A stretch of 64,000 nt of DNA, from assembly GCA_005656395.1 (NCBI GenBank), contig SRSI01000006.1:1-64000 (forward strand), written 5' to 3'. Origin of the DNA: Strongyloides papillosus. Its lineage: Eukaryota > Nematoda > Chromadorea > Rhabditida > Strongyloididae. This document shows, piece by piece, positions 41,095-51,088 of this stretch (position 1 is the first letter of the stretch; each line of letters opens with the position of its first letter). The translations under genes were made by a program, and so were the position numbers. Below the pieces are notes generated by a model that had not been told where the DNA came from, did no database searches, and saw only the letters and a program-made list of their open reading frames with translations.

Positions 41095-41346
41095 ATGAGT
41101 GAAAATATTTTACAGCAACATTATGAAACATTATTTGCTCTTGAAACACTCAATAAGTTGATACAACTAATTTTTATATGCGTTGCTTTTTTACTTTTAT
41201 TAAAAGTCATAGCAATTATAATTTTATTGAAAAAGTGCTCAAGAAGAAATTACATTGCTAATACAAAACTAACTAAAACAATCCTTGAAATTCCACCAAG
41301 ATATCATATCAATAAACCATTTGATGGAAATTTAATAGTAATATAA
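41095..41346 (+). CDS. Small single-pass membrane protein, unknown
   Basis: An 83-residue open frame with an ATG start. A polar N-terminus (about 20 residues) precedes one strongly hydrophobic helix (LIFICVAFLLLLKVIAIIIL), followed by a basic cluster (KKCSRRNYIANTK), which predicts a type III/I orientation with the C-terminus in the cytosol. The short tail contains a Pro-rich turn (LEIPPRYHINKPF). No family is recognised. It lies between the transthyretin-like pair and another small gene; the clear hydrophobic-then-basic layout supports a real product in spite of its size. Confidence 0.5.
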   Translation: MSENILQQHYETLFALETLNKLIQLIFICVAFLLLLKVIAIIILLKKCSRRNYIANTKLTKTILEIPPRYHINKPFDGNLIVI

Positions 41347-41462
41347 ATTATATCAATTATTGTAAACGTTTATAGCAATATAATTATTTATTTAATTTCA
41401 TGATAATAAACAAGAAAAGAAATAAAAATAAATAAATTTACCAATAATTGTCTAGATATAAT

Positions 41463-41858
41463 TTACTCATTTTTTTGGTTATACAATGCTTCTTGTTGTT
41501 TTATTCTCAAAATGTTAATTGGGTGGGAAGCTGATATTTTCTTTGATCTTGGCTTATTACTAAAAAGTTTCTTTGTGCATGGAGACAACATGTTATCAGA
41601 TGGAGATTGAATATGAAGCTGTTCATGAATCCGTCTGGCTTTTATAATGGCAGGAGTAGAATGTATATGATTCTAAAGAGAAATTTTATTAAATATTAAT
41701 AAATTAAAACAGACATTCTTAGAGCAATCTGGAACATTTTTGAAATCGGAAGACATAGAAGCATCAGGTTTTGTTATTGGATTAGTCGAGTTGTCATTCT
41801 TTGAAGGTAAAACAGAAGAATTGGTGAAATTAGTCTTAATATAATTTTCTGATTCCAT
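41463..41858 (-). CDS. Small basic C-terminal protein, 117 aa, unknown
   Basis: Two minus-strand exons, 41715..41858 and 41463..41672, join in phase 0. The donor is the unusual GTCTGT, the acceptor a good CTCTTTAG, and the intron is 42 nt. The N-terminal half is polar, Asn/Ser-rich (SSVLPSKNDNSTNPITKP); the C-terminal half is basic and more ordered (TPAIIKARRIHEQLHIQSPS, LSPCTKKLFSNKPRSKK, INILRIKQQEALYNQ). SP motifs next to basic residues look like proline-directed kinase sites. No membrane segment. It is divergent from UTP14, with about 180 nt between the two start codons, so the two genes may share a promoter. I do not recognise the family. Confidence 0.6.
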
Positions 41859-42040
41859 AATTTAGAATTGATACTGATACACAAAAAAAACAATGATAAA
41901 TTAAAACGCTTGCAACCCGCTTTTTAAATCAAAGTATCTTATAACGAAAATTTAAACCAACTATTAAAATAATTGGAATTATGCAACTATTAATTTAAAA
42001 AATTTAGTCTAATTTTAAATTTTTATTTCATCTACAAACC

Positions 42041-44315
42041 ATGTCTGAGTGGGAATCCGAAGAAGAGTTTGATGATTTGAAACACAAACAATTGTTGGAA
42101 AGTTTTTTCAAAAATGATGAATCAAAAGGAAAGAAAAAAGCATTTCAATTGAAAAAAGGAGCAGAAGAAAAAGTAAATATTGCAGATATGCTATCTGCTT
42201 TAAAAGGAAAGAAGTAAGATCTTTTGTACTTTTTTCTTATATTTTTTTAGAGGGCTAGATATTGTAAAAAAGAATTTTGGTATCCATACAACAAAGGATT
42301 TAAAAAAAATACAAGATAAATGTCTCAGTAATGAGGAAAATCGTGGAAAAGGATTAAAGTCAAAAACTTTAGTTGCTCCAATGCATAAGCATGCTCAGGA
42401 TAAGATTCAGGCTCAAGTTGCTTATAGTGATATAAAAATGGAATTAGGAGAGTGGAATCAAGTAGTATCTTCAAACAGAGTTGCAGAACAAATTAAATTT
42501 CCATTAGACCAAGAGAAACTACACAATTTAGGGAATGCTGAAAGACTAGAGGGGAAAATCCCTAGAACCTCACTGGAACAAAAAATGCAACAAATCATTA
42601 GTGGGAGTAAACATATTCTCGATAACAATCGACCATATACTGAAGCAGAAGAAGAATTGTTAAAAGCTATGGATTTAAAGGAAGCTGAAGAAAAAATAAA
42701 GAAACTTCAAAGGGAAAGAAAACTAATGAGTTTTAGAGCAGCAAAAAATAAATACAAGGCAAAAATAAAATCTAAAACTTATCACAGAATTCAAAATCGT
42801 TCTAAAAGAAGAAAATTGGTTAAAGAATTTGAAGAGCTAGTAACAAAAGATCCTGAAGCAGCTAAAGAAAAATTGGCTGAAATTGAGAAAGATCGTCTTT
42901 TGGAACGGGCTACTTTACGTCATCGAACTACTGGTAAATGGAATAGGAATTTGATAAAATACGCTGCTAGGAATGAAGGTGTGCGTAAGATTCTTCAAGA
43001 ACATATAAGATTTGGTAAAGAATTAAAAGCCAAACTATTAGGTATTGATCAAGATGAATTGTCAGAAAGTGAAGGGGAAGGAGAAAATAATAATGAGGAG
43101 ATTGAAAAGAAAGATTACCAAACATTTATGAGTATGGTTGCGGAAGAAGCTGCTAAAGAAGCAAAAAAAGAGGATAAAAAAGACGAAACGATTGTGTCTG
43201 CTTTATTAGATGGTGAAAAGAATCCATGGCTCAAAAAAGGTTTATTGAAATTGAGAAAAGCTATGAAAGCTAAAGAAGAAGAAAAAAGAGGTTTTGTAAC
43301 TAAAGTATCGGACAAGAGAAAGAAAGAAATAGTTAAAGAAATGGATCTTGATGAAGGATGGACTATTGTTGGACCAAAAGACGAGGAATATGTTGTCAGC
43401 AAAGAAGATGTTATTGAAGATGTAGAAGTCGATGAAGACGAAATTGAGGATAATGAAGAAGATATTAAATTTGAAGATGAGGAAATCGAAAGCGATGAAG
43501 ATGTTTCAAAACAAGAGCCTTCTGGAAAAACCATCGATGAAATATTTGATGAATATTTTGATAGCCTCATTACTACTACAAAACTTGAAGAAGAAGCTGA
43601 GGATGCTATGGATACATCTAGTAAGATAGATGATGAAGAGGACGGCGAGCCCGAAGCTGTTGATGTTCCATCGTGTTCATTGAAAAGGAAAGGAGGGGAT
43701 TCTTTGGATAATAATGAAAACAAGAAATTAAAATCAACTATTGATATTTCCTTAGACCCAAGCAAATATCTAAACTTAGTGACAAACAATATTGAAGCAA
43801 TTGATGATAAAATTAATGAACATTTAGATGATGGAAATCGTATTCATTCATTGGATCAAACAAATCTAATTGCTGAAGCTTTTGAAGATGATGATGTAAT
43901 TTCAGAATTTGAAAAACATAAAGCAAAAATAGAGGATGAAGAACGCGAGAAAGACATTGATCTCACTCTTCATGGCTGGGGGTCATGGACTGGAGCTGGA
44001 ATAGAAACGAAATCAAAGAAAGAGTTTGTTTTAAAAGCTCCAAAGAAAATCCGTAAAGATTCAAACAAACACGGAATTATTATAAGACAAAATGTAGATT
44101 CAAGTATTGAAAAATACCAACCTGATGATGTACCTTTCCCATACACTTCAGCTAAAGTATATGAAGCAGTTATAAGACAACCAATCGGTATGGACTGGAA
44201 TACCGTTAATACAAACAAAGAACTGACAACACCTAATGTTCTTACTAGACTAGGAAAAATTATAAGACCAATATCTAAGGATACACTAAAAAAAAGTATA
44301 AAACTATCTAAATAG
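42041..44315 (+). CDS. U3 snoRNP-associated protein UTP14
   Basis: Nucleolar small-subunit processome component that recruits and activates the DEAH helicase Dhr1/DHX37 to release U3 snoRNA. Two exons, 42041..42213 and 42251..44315, with a 37-nt intron, give 745 residues, close to the usual length. It starts MSEWESEEEFDDLKHKQL. Recognisable blocks are KFPLDQEKLHNLGNAERLEG, a lysine-rich helical region with KIKSKTYHRIQNRSKRRKL, RHRTTGKWNRNL, an acidic middle (about 395-510), then GWGSWTGAGIE and the C-terminal signature VPFPYTSAKVYEAVIRQPIG, DWN and LGKIIRPI that defines the family. Long acidic and basic runs suit a nucleolar scaffold. It faces the prolyl-tRNA synthetase gene (convergent). Confidence 0.95.
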
Positions 44316-44421
44316 AATTTTTTTAGTAACATAACAACTTCGTTTTTAATTGTTTCTTGTTAATTTTATATTATATTGTTTTGTAAATAAAGATTCCAAT
44401 ATATAATTTGAATATAAATAT

Positions 44422-46222
44422 TTAATAAGAACGTCCAAATAGAGCAAAGAATTTTGCTTTCTGACCACACTCAGGATGAATGCATTTTTCTGGAAGCGCA
44501 ACAGTAGGTTGTTCTAATGGAATACAAAGTGATTTTGCTCCCATCGATGATTGTCCTGCCTCGGTAACTTCAATACGTTGTGAACCTTCCTTGATTTTTT
44601 CTTCACAATCAACTCCTCCACAAAATGGTGAGAGAATAATGCACTTATCGTCAAGAAGTGGAGTAAATTCCTCCCATTTGAGGCAAATTTTCATATGCTC
44701 GTTACGAGCTTCAAGTACTTTATTGTACATTGCATGATGGATATCCTCCAAAAGATTTTTGGTATCTGTTACGAGATTATCTAGAAGTATTGGTGATTTT
44801 TGACCGTTATAACGTCGTACCGCGAGAACAGAATTTTTTTCTAAATCTTTTGGACCTACTTCAAAACGAAGTGGTACACCTTTTAATTCCCAATGGTTGA
44901 ATTTCCAACCGGGAGAGTAATTTTCACGACAATCTTCCTCAGCACGAACTCCACTGTCTTTTAATGATGTAACAATCTTTTTAACACTATTTACTAAAGC
45001 TTCTTTCATTTCAGCAGTAGTATTAGCAGTAATACCAACTGGAATAACAATTACTTGTATTGAAGCAACTCTTGGTGGAAGTACAAGTCCGTTATCATCC
45101 CCATGTATCATTATGAGTGCACCAATTGTTCTCGTTGATAATCCCCAACTATTTTGGTAAGCAAATGCTCTTTCTGCTTTCTTTTCTGGGTCCTCAAAAC
45201 TAATGTTAAACATTTTTGAAAAGTTCTGTCCTAAATGATGTGATGTAGCTCCTTGAATACCTCTTCCATTGACTGGGACATATGCTTCAACAGTTGTGGT
45301 AAAATCACCACCTGCAAATTTTTCTTTTTCCGATTTTCTTCCTTTGACAACTGGAATTGCCATTAAATCTGTATAAACGCGTGCATAGAAGTCAAGAATT
45401 TGATAAACTTCCTCAATAGCTTCTTCTTGATTGGCAAATGCAGTATGCCCTTCTTGCCATAAAAATTCACGTGTTCTAAGAAATGGTGTTGGGTGTTTAA
45501 ATTCCCACCTTACAACATTGCACCATTGGTTTAACTTGATTGGAAGATCTCTATGTGATTGAACCCATTTAGAATAACTTGGATACATAACAGTTTCAGA
45601 TGTTGGTCTAATTGCAATTGGTTCTGCAAGATCTGATGATCCAGCTTTCGTAACCCAAGCTACTTCTGGAGCAAAATCTGCTATGTGTGTTTTTTCTCTT
45701 TCTAAAACTGCGGCTGAAACAAACATTGGGAAATAACAATTTTTAACACCAATTTTTTTAATTTCTCCATCGAAAAATTCTTGAATAGCTTCCCAAATTG
45801 AATAAGCCCATGGACGAAGTACATAGCATCCAGAAACATCGTAATACTCAATCATTTCTGCTTTTGTGATAACTTCTGAATACCATTCAGAGTAGTTTTC
45901 ATCTTTAGCAACACCAACACCTAACTTAGATTGTTTCTTATTGTCATTTACTTTTTCTTCTTTTTTAGGAGCTTCCTTTTTTGGTTTTGGAGCACGGGCA
46001 CCTGGAGCAACATATTCTTTTCCTGTAGCATTTTTGTATTCAATTTTAAGATTTTTTAAAAGCTCAATTGCTTCAGTCTTAGCCTCCTATAATAAAAAAA
46101 AGATAACAATAAAATACTCAATAACTAACCTCCGTAGAAGAAGAATCGGTTTTCAAGGTTCTTACAACCTCTCCTTGAGCAACAATTTTTGCTTTCAAAG
46201 TTTCTTCAATTTCAACAGACAT
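44422..46222 (-). CDS. pars-1: Cytosolic prolyl-tRNA synthetase with N-terminal WHEP domain
   Basis: Charges tRNA-Pro with proline (class II synthetase). Two exons, 46130..46222 and 44422..46086, join in phase 0 to 585 residues. Residues 1-56 form a WHEP domain ([17 protein letters not shown], then [21 protein letters not shown]), interrupted by the intron, followed by a Lys/Pro linker. The catalytic core has motif 1 ([12 protein letters not shown]), motif 2 ([18 protein letters not shown] with [17 protein letters not shown]) and motif 3 ([20 protein letters not shown]). The anticodon-binding domain comes next, and the zinc-binding C-terminal domain of eukaryote/archaeal-type enzymes has CGGVDC and CIHPECGQ. 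In many animals this enzyme is fused to glutamyl-tRNA synthetase; here it stands alone, as in C. elegans. The final residues FGRSY end the protein as expected. Confidence 0.96.
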
Positions 46223-46617
46223 GACTGGAATAAATAATTGTTATTTTATTTTAAAATATATATAAATCTTATATAACAAATGTTGACCTAAAAGACAGAT
46301 GAGATGAATAATACAATAAGAAATAGTCTCCACGTGTACAAGTATAATCGAATATAAAGAAACTACGTATATTTTAACACTAACAAATATTTAATAGAAA
46401 ATGTAGTTTAGAATATTTTATTTTACAAAATATCAAATTAACAAATCCGTAATCTTAAAATACTGGCAAAAAACTTGTTACCAATTTGATAAAGAAAAAT
46501 TCGCTTAGAGACAAAGTATAAAATTATGAAAAATAAATAAAATTTATAATATTATTAAATAGGGGAATTGAAAAGTAATTTGACACATATAGTTTGATAT
46601 TATTGTTTTTATGATAC
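46223..46617. other. Intergenic, nothing seen
   Basis: About 395 nt between the prolyl-tRNA synthetase start and the end of the glycine-rich protein gene; AT-rich, and probably the synthetase promoter plus a 3' UTR. Confidence 0.5.
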
Positions 46618-48323
46618 CTATAATGATGGTGAATTTTTGATTGGAATTGGCTTTGAGTATGTAGGTGATGTTGCAATACCCATCATACGAGCAAATGTTC
46701 CAACGGAAGGAAATGCAATTGCTGTTCCAGAATTAGCATTAACTCCAACAAATGGGATAGCAAATCCTTGATTGGCTGAGACACCTCCGTTCATCCAATC
46801 AACACCAATACCTTCTGATAATCCAATATAAGGGCCAACATGATATCCATTACTAACTTCAATAGGATTTCCTAAATCTGCTTCATTTACCGGTACATGA
46901 ATATGTGTACCACTACCACCTTCAATGCCAAGTGATTGAACAATTGGAACATGCCAACCAGTTTTATAGCCATAATTGCCATCATACCAATTACCACCAA
47001 CTTCTTTTGTTTGTGTCCAAAAATCTCGGATGCCTACATTTTCTGACCATCCACCACCCCAGGAACCAAAATCAGCTCTGCCATTATGCCCATTTCCTAT
47101 ACCACCTTCCTCGTTAATAGCATAAAATGGAATTCCATTAACACCCCAATTATACATTGTTATACCAACACCAGAATTAAATAAATTTGCAATAGCTCCT
47201 AATGGTTTATTTTCACCAATAAATTGTTGGCAATCTCTGCTATATCCACGGCATTTATCAATAAACGCTTCTTCAACTTTAGCACTATAACAATGTTTTG
47301 CTGCTATTGGAGCAAATCTTGAACATAATTTAAATATCTGATCTTTTTTTAAACCTAAATCTGATAAAGGTATATTTGATGGATTAAGAATTCTTTCTGA
47401 AGAAATCATAACATCATCATCTGAATTGTCACTACCATCAATGACTTCAGTTTTATTGTTTTCATTAAATGGATCTTTAATTATTTTTGTTCCATGAATG
47501 ACATTTTCTTTTAGTAATGGTTTATATTGATGAACTGTTTTTGCACTATTATCATTTAAATTATTTGAATTTGATGACAACAATGTTGGAAACTCTTTTC
47601 TACCATTATTGTTCACAAAAGGATCTTTTAAAGTAGGCTTGTAAACGATTTTCCCTTCATACTGATTTATATACTTATTTAATTCTAATGCGTCATAAAT
47701 TGATTTCGGTTTTTCAGTCGTTTCTATTTCTTCCAAATTTTCACCAATATTTGGCATAACTTAAAATAAAGATTATTTTATAAATGTAACTTACTGTTTT
47801 TAAATAAACTGTCAAAACCAGCGCCTTTTTCAATTTTTCTTGTATTATCAAATGTTCCAATACCAGCAATTTTAAAAAATTCTCTGTGTTTATTTGATCT
47901 CCCTGTAGCTAGTTCACTTTTTGTATATTTTACACCAGAATCATTAACATCAAATTTACCACCGTTAGAAACTTCATTTTCTGTTCCTTCAGGTATAAAT
48001 CTTGCAATATTCGAAACCGTGTCAGCAACACCTATATTTCCAAGTCCAGGTACTTCAAATGTAGCATCATTTCCTAAACTTCTACCAAACGCTAGTGGGG
48101 TAATTTTAGGGTTAACTCTTGAGGTAGGTGCTTTTCTTATTTCATTAAAAGATTTCCCTCTACAAATAATAGACATTGGTAAGTCATTACAAAAGTCCTT
48201 TAATAATTTCTGCGTTTCAGGATCATAATTTTGAACATCAGTACAAATTATACTTAGATATAATATGGAAAAAAATATATAATGAAAGAAATAATATCTC
48301 GGCATATGGTCAATATATAGCAT
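46618..48323 (-). CDS. Secreted glycine-rich protein, probably extracellular matrix/cuticle-associated
   Basis: Two exons, 47795..48323 and 46618..47759, join in phase (1+2) to about 556 residues. Two ATGs open it; the second (at 48305, MPRYYFFHYIFFSILYLSII) gives the cleaner signal peptide. After a Cys-containing segment (LLKDFCNDLPMSIICRG) comes a long polar region, partly repetitive (YKPTLKDPF, YKPLLKENV, KDPFNENN). A compact four-Cys module follows (LCSRFAPIAAKHCYSAKVEE, DKCRGYSRDCQQF). The last 200 residues are rich in Gly, Trp, Asn and Tyr (GVGITMYNWGVNGIPFYAIN, FGSWGGGWSENVG, GGNWYDGNYGYKTGW, GVNANSGTAIAF). No transmembrane helix after the signal. It looks like a nematode matrix or cuticle component; I do not recognise a named family. 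Confidence 0.75.
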
Positions 48324-48758
48324 ACAAAATATAATATTTTATTATAAGATAAAATTTACTTTTCTTTTGTTTATGAAAGTAAAAATTTTATTAATCATTA
48401 AAAGTCATTATCATGGAATTATAGAAATTCACCTAGTATAATCACACACTTCCTGTTCCGTTTTAAAACAATAAGTAAATAATATAAATAAATGAAATTA
48501 ACTTGTTTCAGATATTGAATTTTTTCAATCCGTCCTAATCATGATCACAAAATAGTCTAACTTCGTTACTATATTAAATTTAAAATATCATGTGTTTGTA
48601 TAGTGAATAATTTATATTACATACATCTCTAAAGGTGTCTCACTTAAAAGGATATAAAAGAATTTTCTATAATTAATTTAATTAAACAAGTAGTAAAATA
48701 TAATTTTTATTAATTTAACAATAATTTTGGTAAATTGAAATACAGTAACTAACAAAAA
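48324..48758. other. Intergenic, nothing seen
   Basis: About 435 nt of AT-rich sequence between the signal-peptide exon and the end of the reductase gene; promoter and 3' UTR are expected but no motif is distinct. Confidence 0.5.
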
Positions 48759-49676
48759 TTATTTATTTTTCTTTATGTTTTCTGTAATAGCATCCCATTG
48801 TTCCTTTGGAATTTTATGAAGTTGTCTTCCAAATGAACTTGGATGATGGAAAAATCTTTGACCTCCGTCAAAATCAATAATGGCTCCATTTAGCCAACTA
48901 GCAAAATCACTAGTTACAAATGTAGCTAAATTAGCTAATTCTTGTGGATCACCACACCGACCAACAGGAACACCCTTTGATATGAGTTCAATTGTTTCCT
49001 CCATACTAAGATTTGACAAATTTCCAAAAGCACCTTTTGTTGGAATTGGACCTGGAGCAATTACATTAAATCTCATCCCATATTTAGCCCATTCGGAAGA
49101 CAGAGATCTTGCCAATGTTTCAACTCCACTTTTAGAACATCCACTTGGAACTACAAATTCGGCGGAATTCCGACAGTATGGTGTAGATATGTAAAGGAAT
49201 GAGCATGTCCGATCTTCCTTATTAATAACCCTTCTTCCAACTTCATTAGAAACGTTAAATGATCCTTGAAGTACAATCTCAACTACAGTTCTGAAAGCAT
49301 TATCACTCAATCTTTCAGTAGGAGAAATAAAATTTCCAGCAGCATTGTTAACCACAACATTTGGAATATTACCAAAGCAATTTTCAATATTATCAATAGC
49401 ACTTTTTATTTCTTGAACATTTCTTACATCCATTTTAACAGGTAAAACCTTCTTTCCTGTTTCATTTTTTATTTCTTCTGCTGTAGCTTCTAACACATTT
49501 AGCCTTCTAGAAGCAATAGCAACTTCTGCTCCAAGTAAAGAATAGGTCTTAGCTAATGTCTTTCCTAGTCCAGTTCCACCTCCAGTAACAAGAACAATTT
49601 TTCCATCATAAGAAGAAGGTTGTAATGCAATATTTTTAATAATTGGAAAATATTTTGCTGCTTGTTTACAAGACAT
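48759..49676 (-). CDS. 2,4-dienoyl-CoA reductase (SDR family)
   Basis: NADPH-dependent short-chain reductase that reduces 2,4-dienoyl-CoA during beta-oxidation of polyunsaturated fatty acids. An intronless gene of 305 residues with an ATG at 49676. Motifs in order: the Rossmann signature TGGGTGLG (about 31-38), ASRR (about 56-59, the NADPH-preferring basic residues), DVRN, NNAAGNF (about 110-116), Tyr in the STPYC segment, and the catalytic Lys in GCSKSGVETLARSLSSEW, then MRFNVIAPGPIPTKGAFG, which is diagnostic of the dienoyl-CoA reductases among SDRs. The C-terminus (SFGRQLHKIPKEQWDAITE) also fits. The N-terminal 25 residues could be a weak mitochondrial presequence; there is no C-terminal peroxisomal SKL signal. 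Divergent from the GATAD1-like gene. Confidence 0.94.
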   Translation of the reverse strand: MSCKQAAKYFPIIKNIALQPSSYDGKIVLVTGGGTGLGKTLAKTYSLLGAEVAIASRRLNVLEATAEEIKNETGKKVLPVKMDVRNVQEIKSAIDNIENCFGNIPNVVVNNAAGNFISPTERLSDNAFRTVVEIVLQGSFNVSNEVGRRVINKEDRTCSFLYISTPYCRNSAEFVVPSGCSKSGVETLARSLSSEWAKYGMRFNVIAPGPIPTKGAFGNLSNLSMEETIELISKGVPVGRCGDPQELANLATFVTSDFASWLNGAIIDFDGGQRFFHHPSSFGRQLHKIPKEQWDAITENIKKNK

Positions 49677-49974
49677 TATTTAAAATATCAAATGATATAA
49701 AAACATCTCTACAAGTATTTTATATACTATACTATACTAGTTGATTATCGATAATCAAGTCATCATTGCAAAATGATTGCGATGCCTTTTTTTTTCATTC
49801 ATAAGTTATAAAAGAGGTGTAATAACCATTTCAATTTAATACAAAGTATTTGGATATGTCCTATATGGAGTATATGGAATGATATTTACGTATATATGTT
49901 ACAACGCTTTAGTTGTTTTTTAAAATTTATTAAGTGTTTTGTAGATTTATGAATTCACTTTAAAAAAGCTGAAA
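49677..49974. promoter_or_regulatory. Bidirectional promoter region with an 18-bp perfect palindrome
   Basis: The 298 nt between the dienoyl-CoA reductase start (minus) and the GATAD1-like start (plus). At 49741-49758 lies the perfect palindrome TTGATTATCGATAATCAA, containing the TATCGATA core known for DREF-type factors in insects and the ATCGAT core recognised by CUT/ONECUT homeodomain proteins. Just after it is a second inverted repeat, ATCATT-GCAA-AATGAT. I infer a shared regulatory site for the two genes; the factor is unknown. Confidence 0.45.
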
Positions 49975-50566
49975 ATGAAGAGTAAATCTATTAATTCATC
50001 TGATAGTAAAGATGTAAATTCTTCTGGTGAGTGTATAAATGAATGTGGCACCACAGATATATGTACAAAAATCGATAAAAATGAGGAAAATAATAGCGGA
50101 AAAAAATATTTGATTCCTAGTTACTTATTAAACAAAAATAATAAAGGAACACAAGAAGTTAGAAATATTGAGTTAGGTAACTATTCAATTTTACAAATAT
50201 TTTTTATTTCCACTTTCAGGAGATGTTGTATCAATGAAGAACTCCACAAAAACATTTAATTGTTATGCTATTGTTGCAAATATTTTTAGAACTTGTGAGT
50301 GTAGTAAACTGTATTGTCAAGTACTTTGGTTAATACCAACAAAAAGTAATTTTGTTGATAGTAAATTCAAAATTGAAAACTATAAAGTTTTGCCTTTTAA
50401 GAACGATACTTTTGAACTGTCTGCCTTTACATTTGTTCAAAAGATTCCAAAAGAATCACCATATAAAATTACGTATGCTTTAAACGGTGAAAGTATTCAG
50501 GAAGATCTTGAAAGTAAATTAAAACAATTTGATTGGGACAGAACCTGTTATGATTTTTTAGAATGA
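49975..50566 (+). CDS. GATAD1-like chromatin-domain protein lacking the zinc finger
   Basis: Two exons, 49975..50176 and 50220..50566, join in phase (1+2) to 182 residues. The C-terminal 115 residues follow the GATAD1 C-terminal module known from vertebrates: GDVVSM, YAIVANIFRTCECSKLYCQV, LWLIPTKSNF, KFKIENYKVLPFKNDTFEL and AFTFVQKIPKESPYK. GATAD1 is a histone-reader-associated protein in H3K4me3-binding complexes. The first 65 residues are Ser/Asn/Lys-rich; the few Cys there (GECINECGTTDIC) do not have the spacing of a GATA finger, so the DNA-binding half appears missing. The stop codon lies 96 nt before the BLOC1S1 gene on the same strand. The family call rests on remembered similarity and should be verified by a profile search. 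Confidence 0.7.
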
Positions 50567-50650
50567 ATTGGAAATAAAACATAACTATTACATATATTTT
50601 TATTGATTCGTTTTAAGCCTTTAATATTTTTGAAAACCATTTTAATATTC

Positions 50651-50661
50651 TATTTTTTTAG
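50651..50661 (+). promoter_or_regulatory. Intercistronic trans-splice acceptor
   Basis: TATTTTTTTAG ends one base before the BLOC1S1 ATG and 95 nt after the GATAD1-like stop codon. A T-rich tract ending in AG at this distance is what a downstream cistron of a nematode operon shows. Confidence 0.6.
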
Positions 50662-50662
50662 A

Positions 50663-51088
50663 ATGTTATCAAAAATCGTCTCTAAACATTATTCTAATCT
50701 TAATATTAATAAAGAGATCCAAGAACGTAAAAAAAACGAAGCTATTGTCAGTGCTCATAAATTTTCAGATACAATTGTAAAACACCTTAATGATAGAGTC
50801 GGACATGCATACCTAAATCAGAAGAAAATAGATATTGAAATAAAAAAATTGGAAGGAAAGTGTGTCGTACTTCAAAAACAAGCAGATAGTTGGTCGAAGA
50901 TGGCGGAAAATTTCAACAATACTTTAAAGGAGTTAGGTGATATAGAAAATTTTAATTTAACAATTGAGAATAATATTGAAATAGTTCTAAATACGTTGAA
51001 AAATACCCATCAAGGTAATTTCTTGTTTCTAAATTGATATAATTAATAATTTATACATACAGGTTTAACTAATATTAAAGTGGATTGA
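50663..51088 (+). CDS. blos-1: BLOC-1 complex subunit 1 (BLOS1)
   Basis: Subunit of BLOC-1 (lysosome-related organelle biogenesis) and of BORC (lysosome positioning). Two exons, 50663..51014 and 51063..51088, give 125 residues, exactly the classic BLOC1S1 length. Nearly the whole protein is one long coiled coil with the family pattern: MLSKIVSKHYSN, KEIQERKKNEAIVSAHKFSD, VKHLNDRVGHAYLNQKKIDI, KQADSWSKMAENFNNTLKEL, GDIENF and the C-terminal NTHQGLTNIKVD. The tiny last exon is supported by phase and by the expected C-terminus. The upstream GATAD1-like gene and the acceptor one base before the ATG suggest a two-gene operon. Confidence 0.95.

Noticed and set aside
43115..43789. Ser-rich 224-codon open frame antisense to UTP14
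   Set aside because: It mirrors the Asp/Glu/Lys-rich coding strand (GAT/GAA/GAG give Ser/Phe/Leu on the other strand); no independent evidence.
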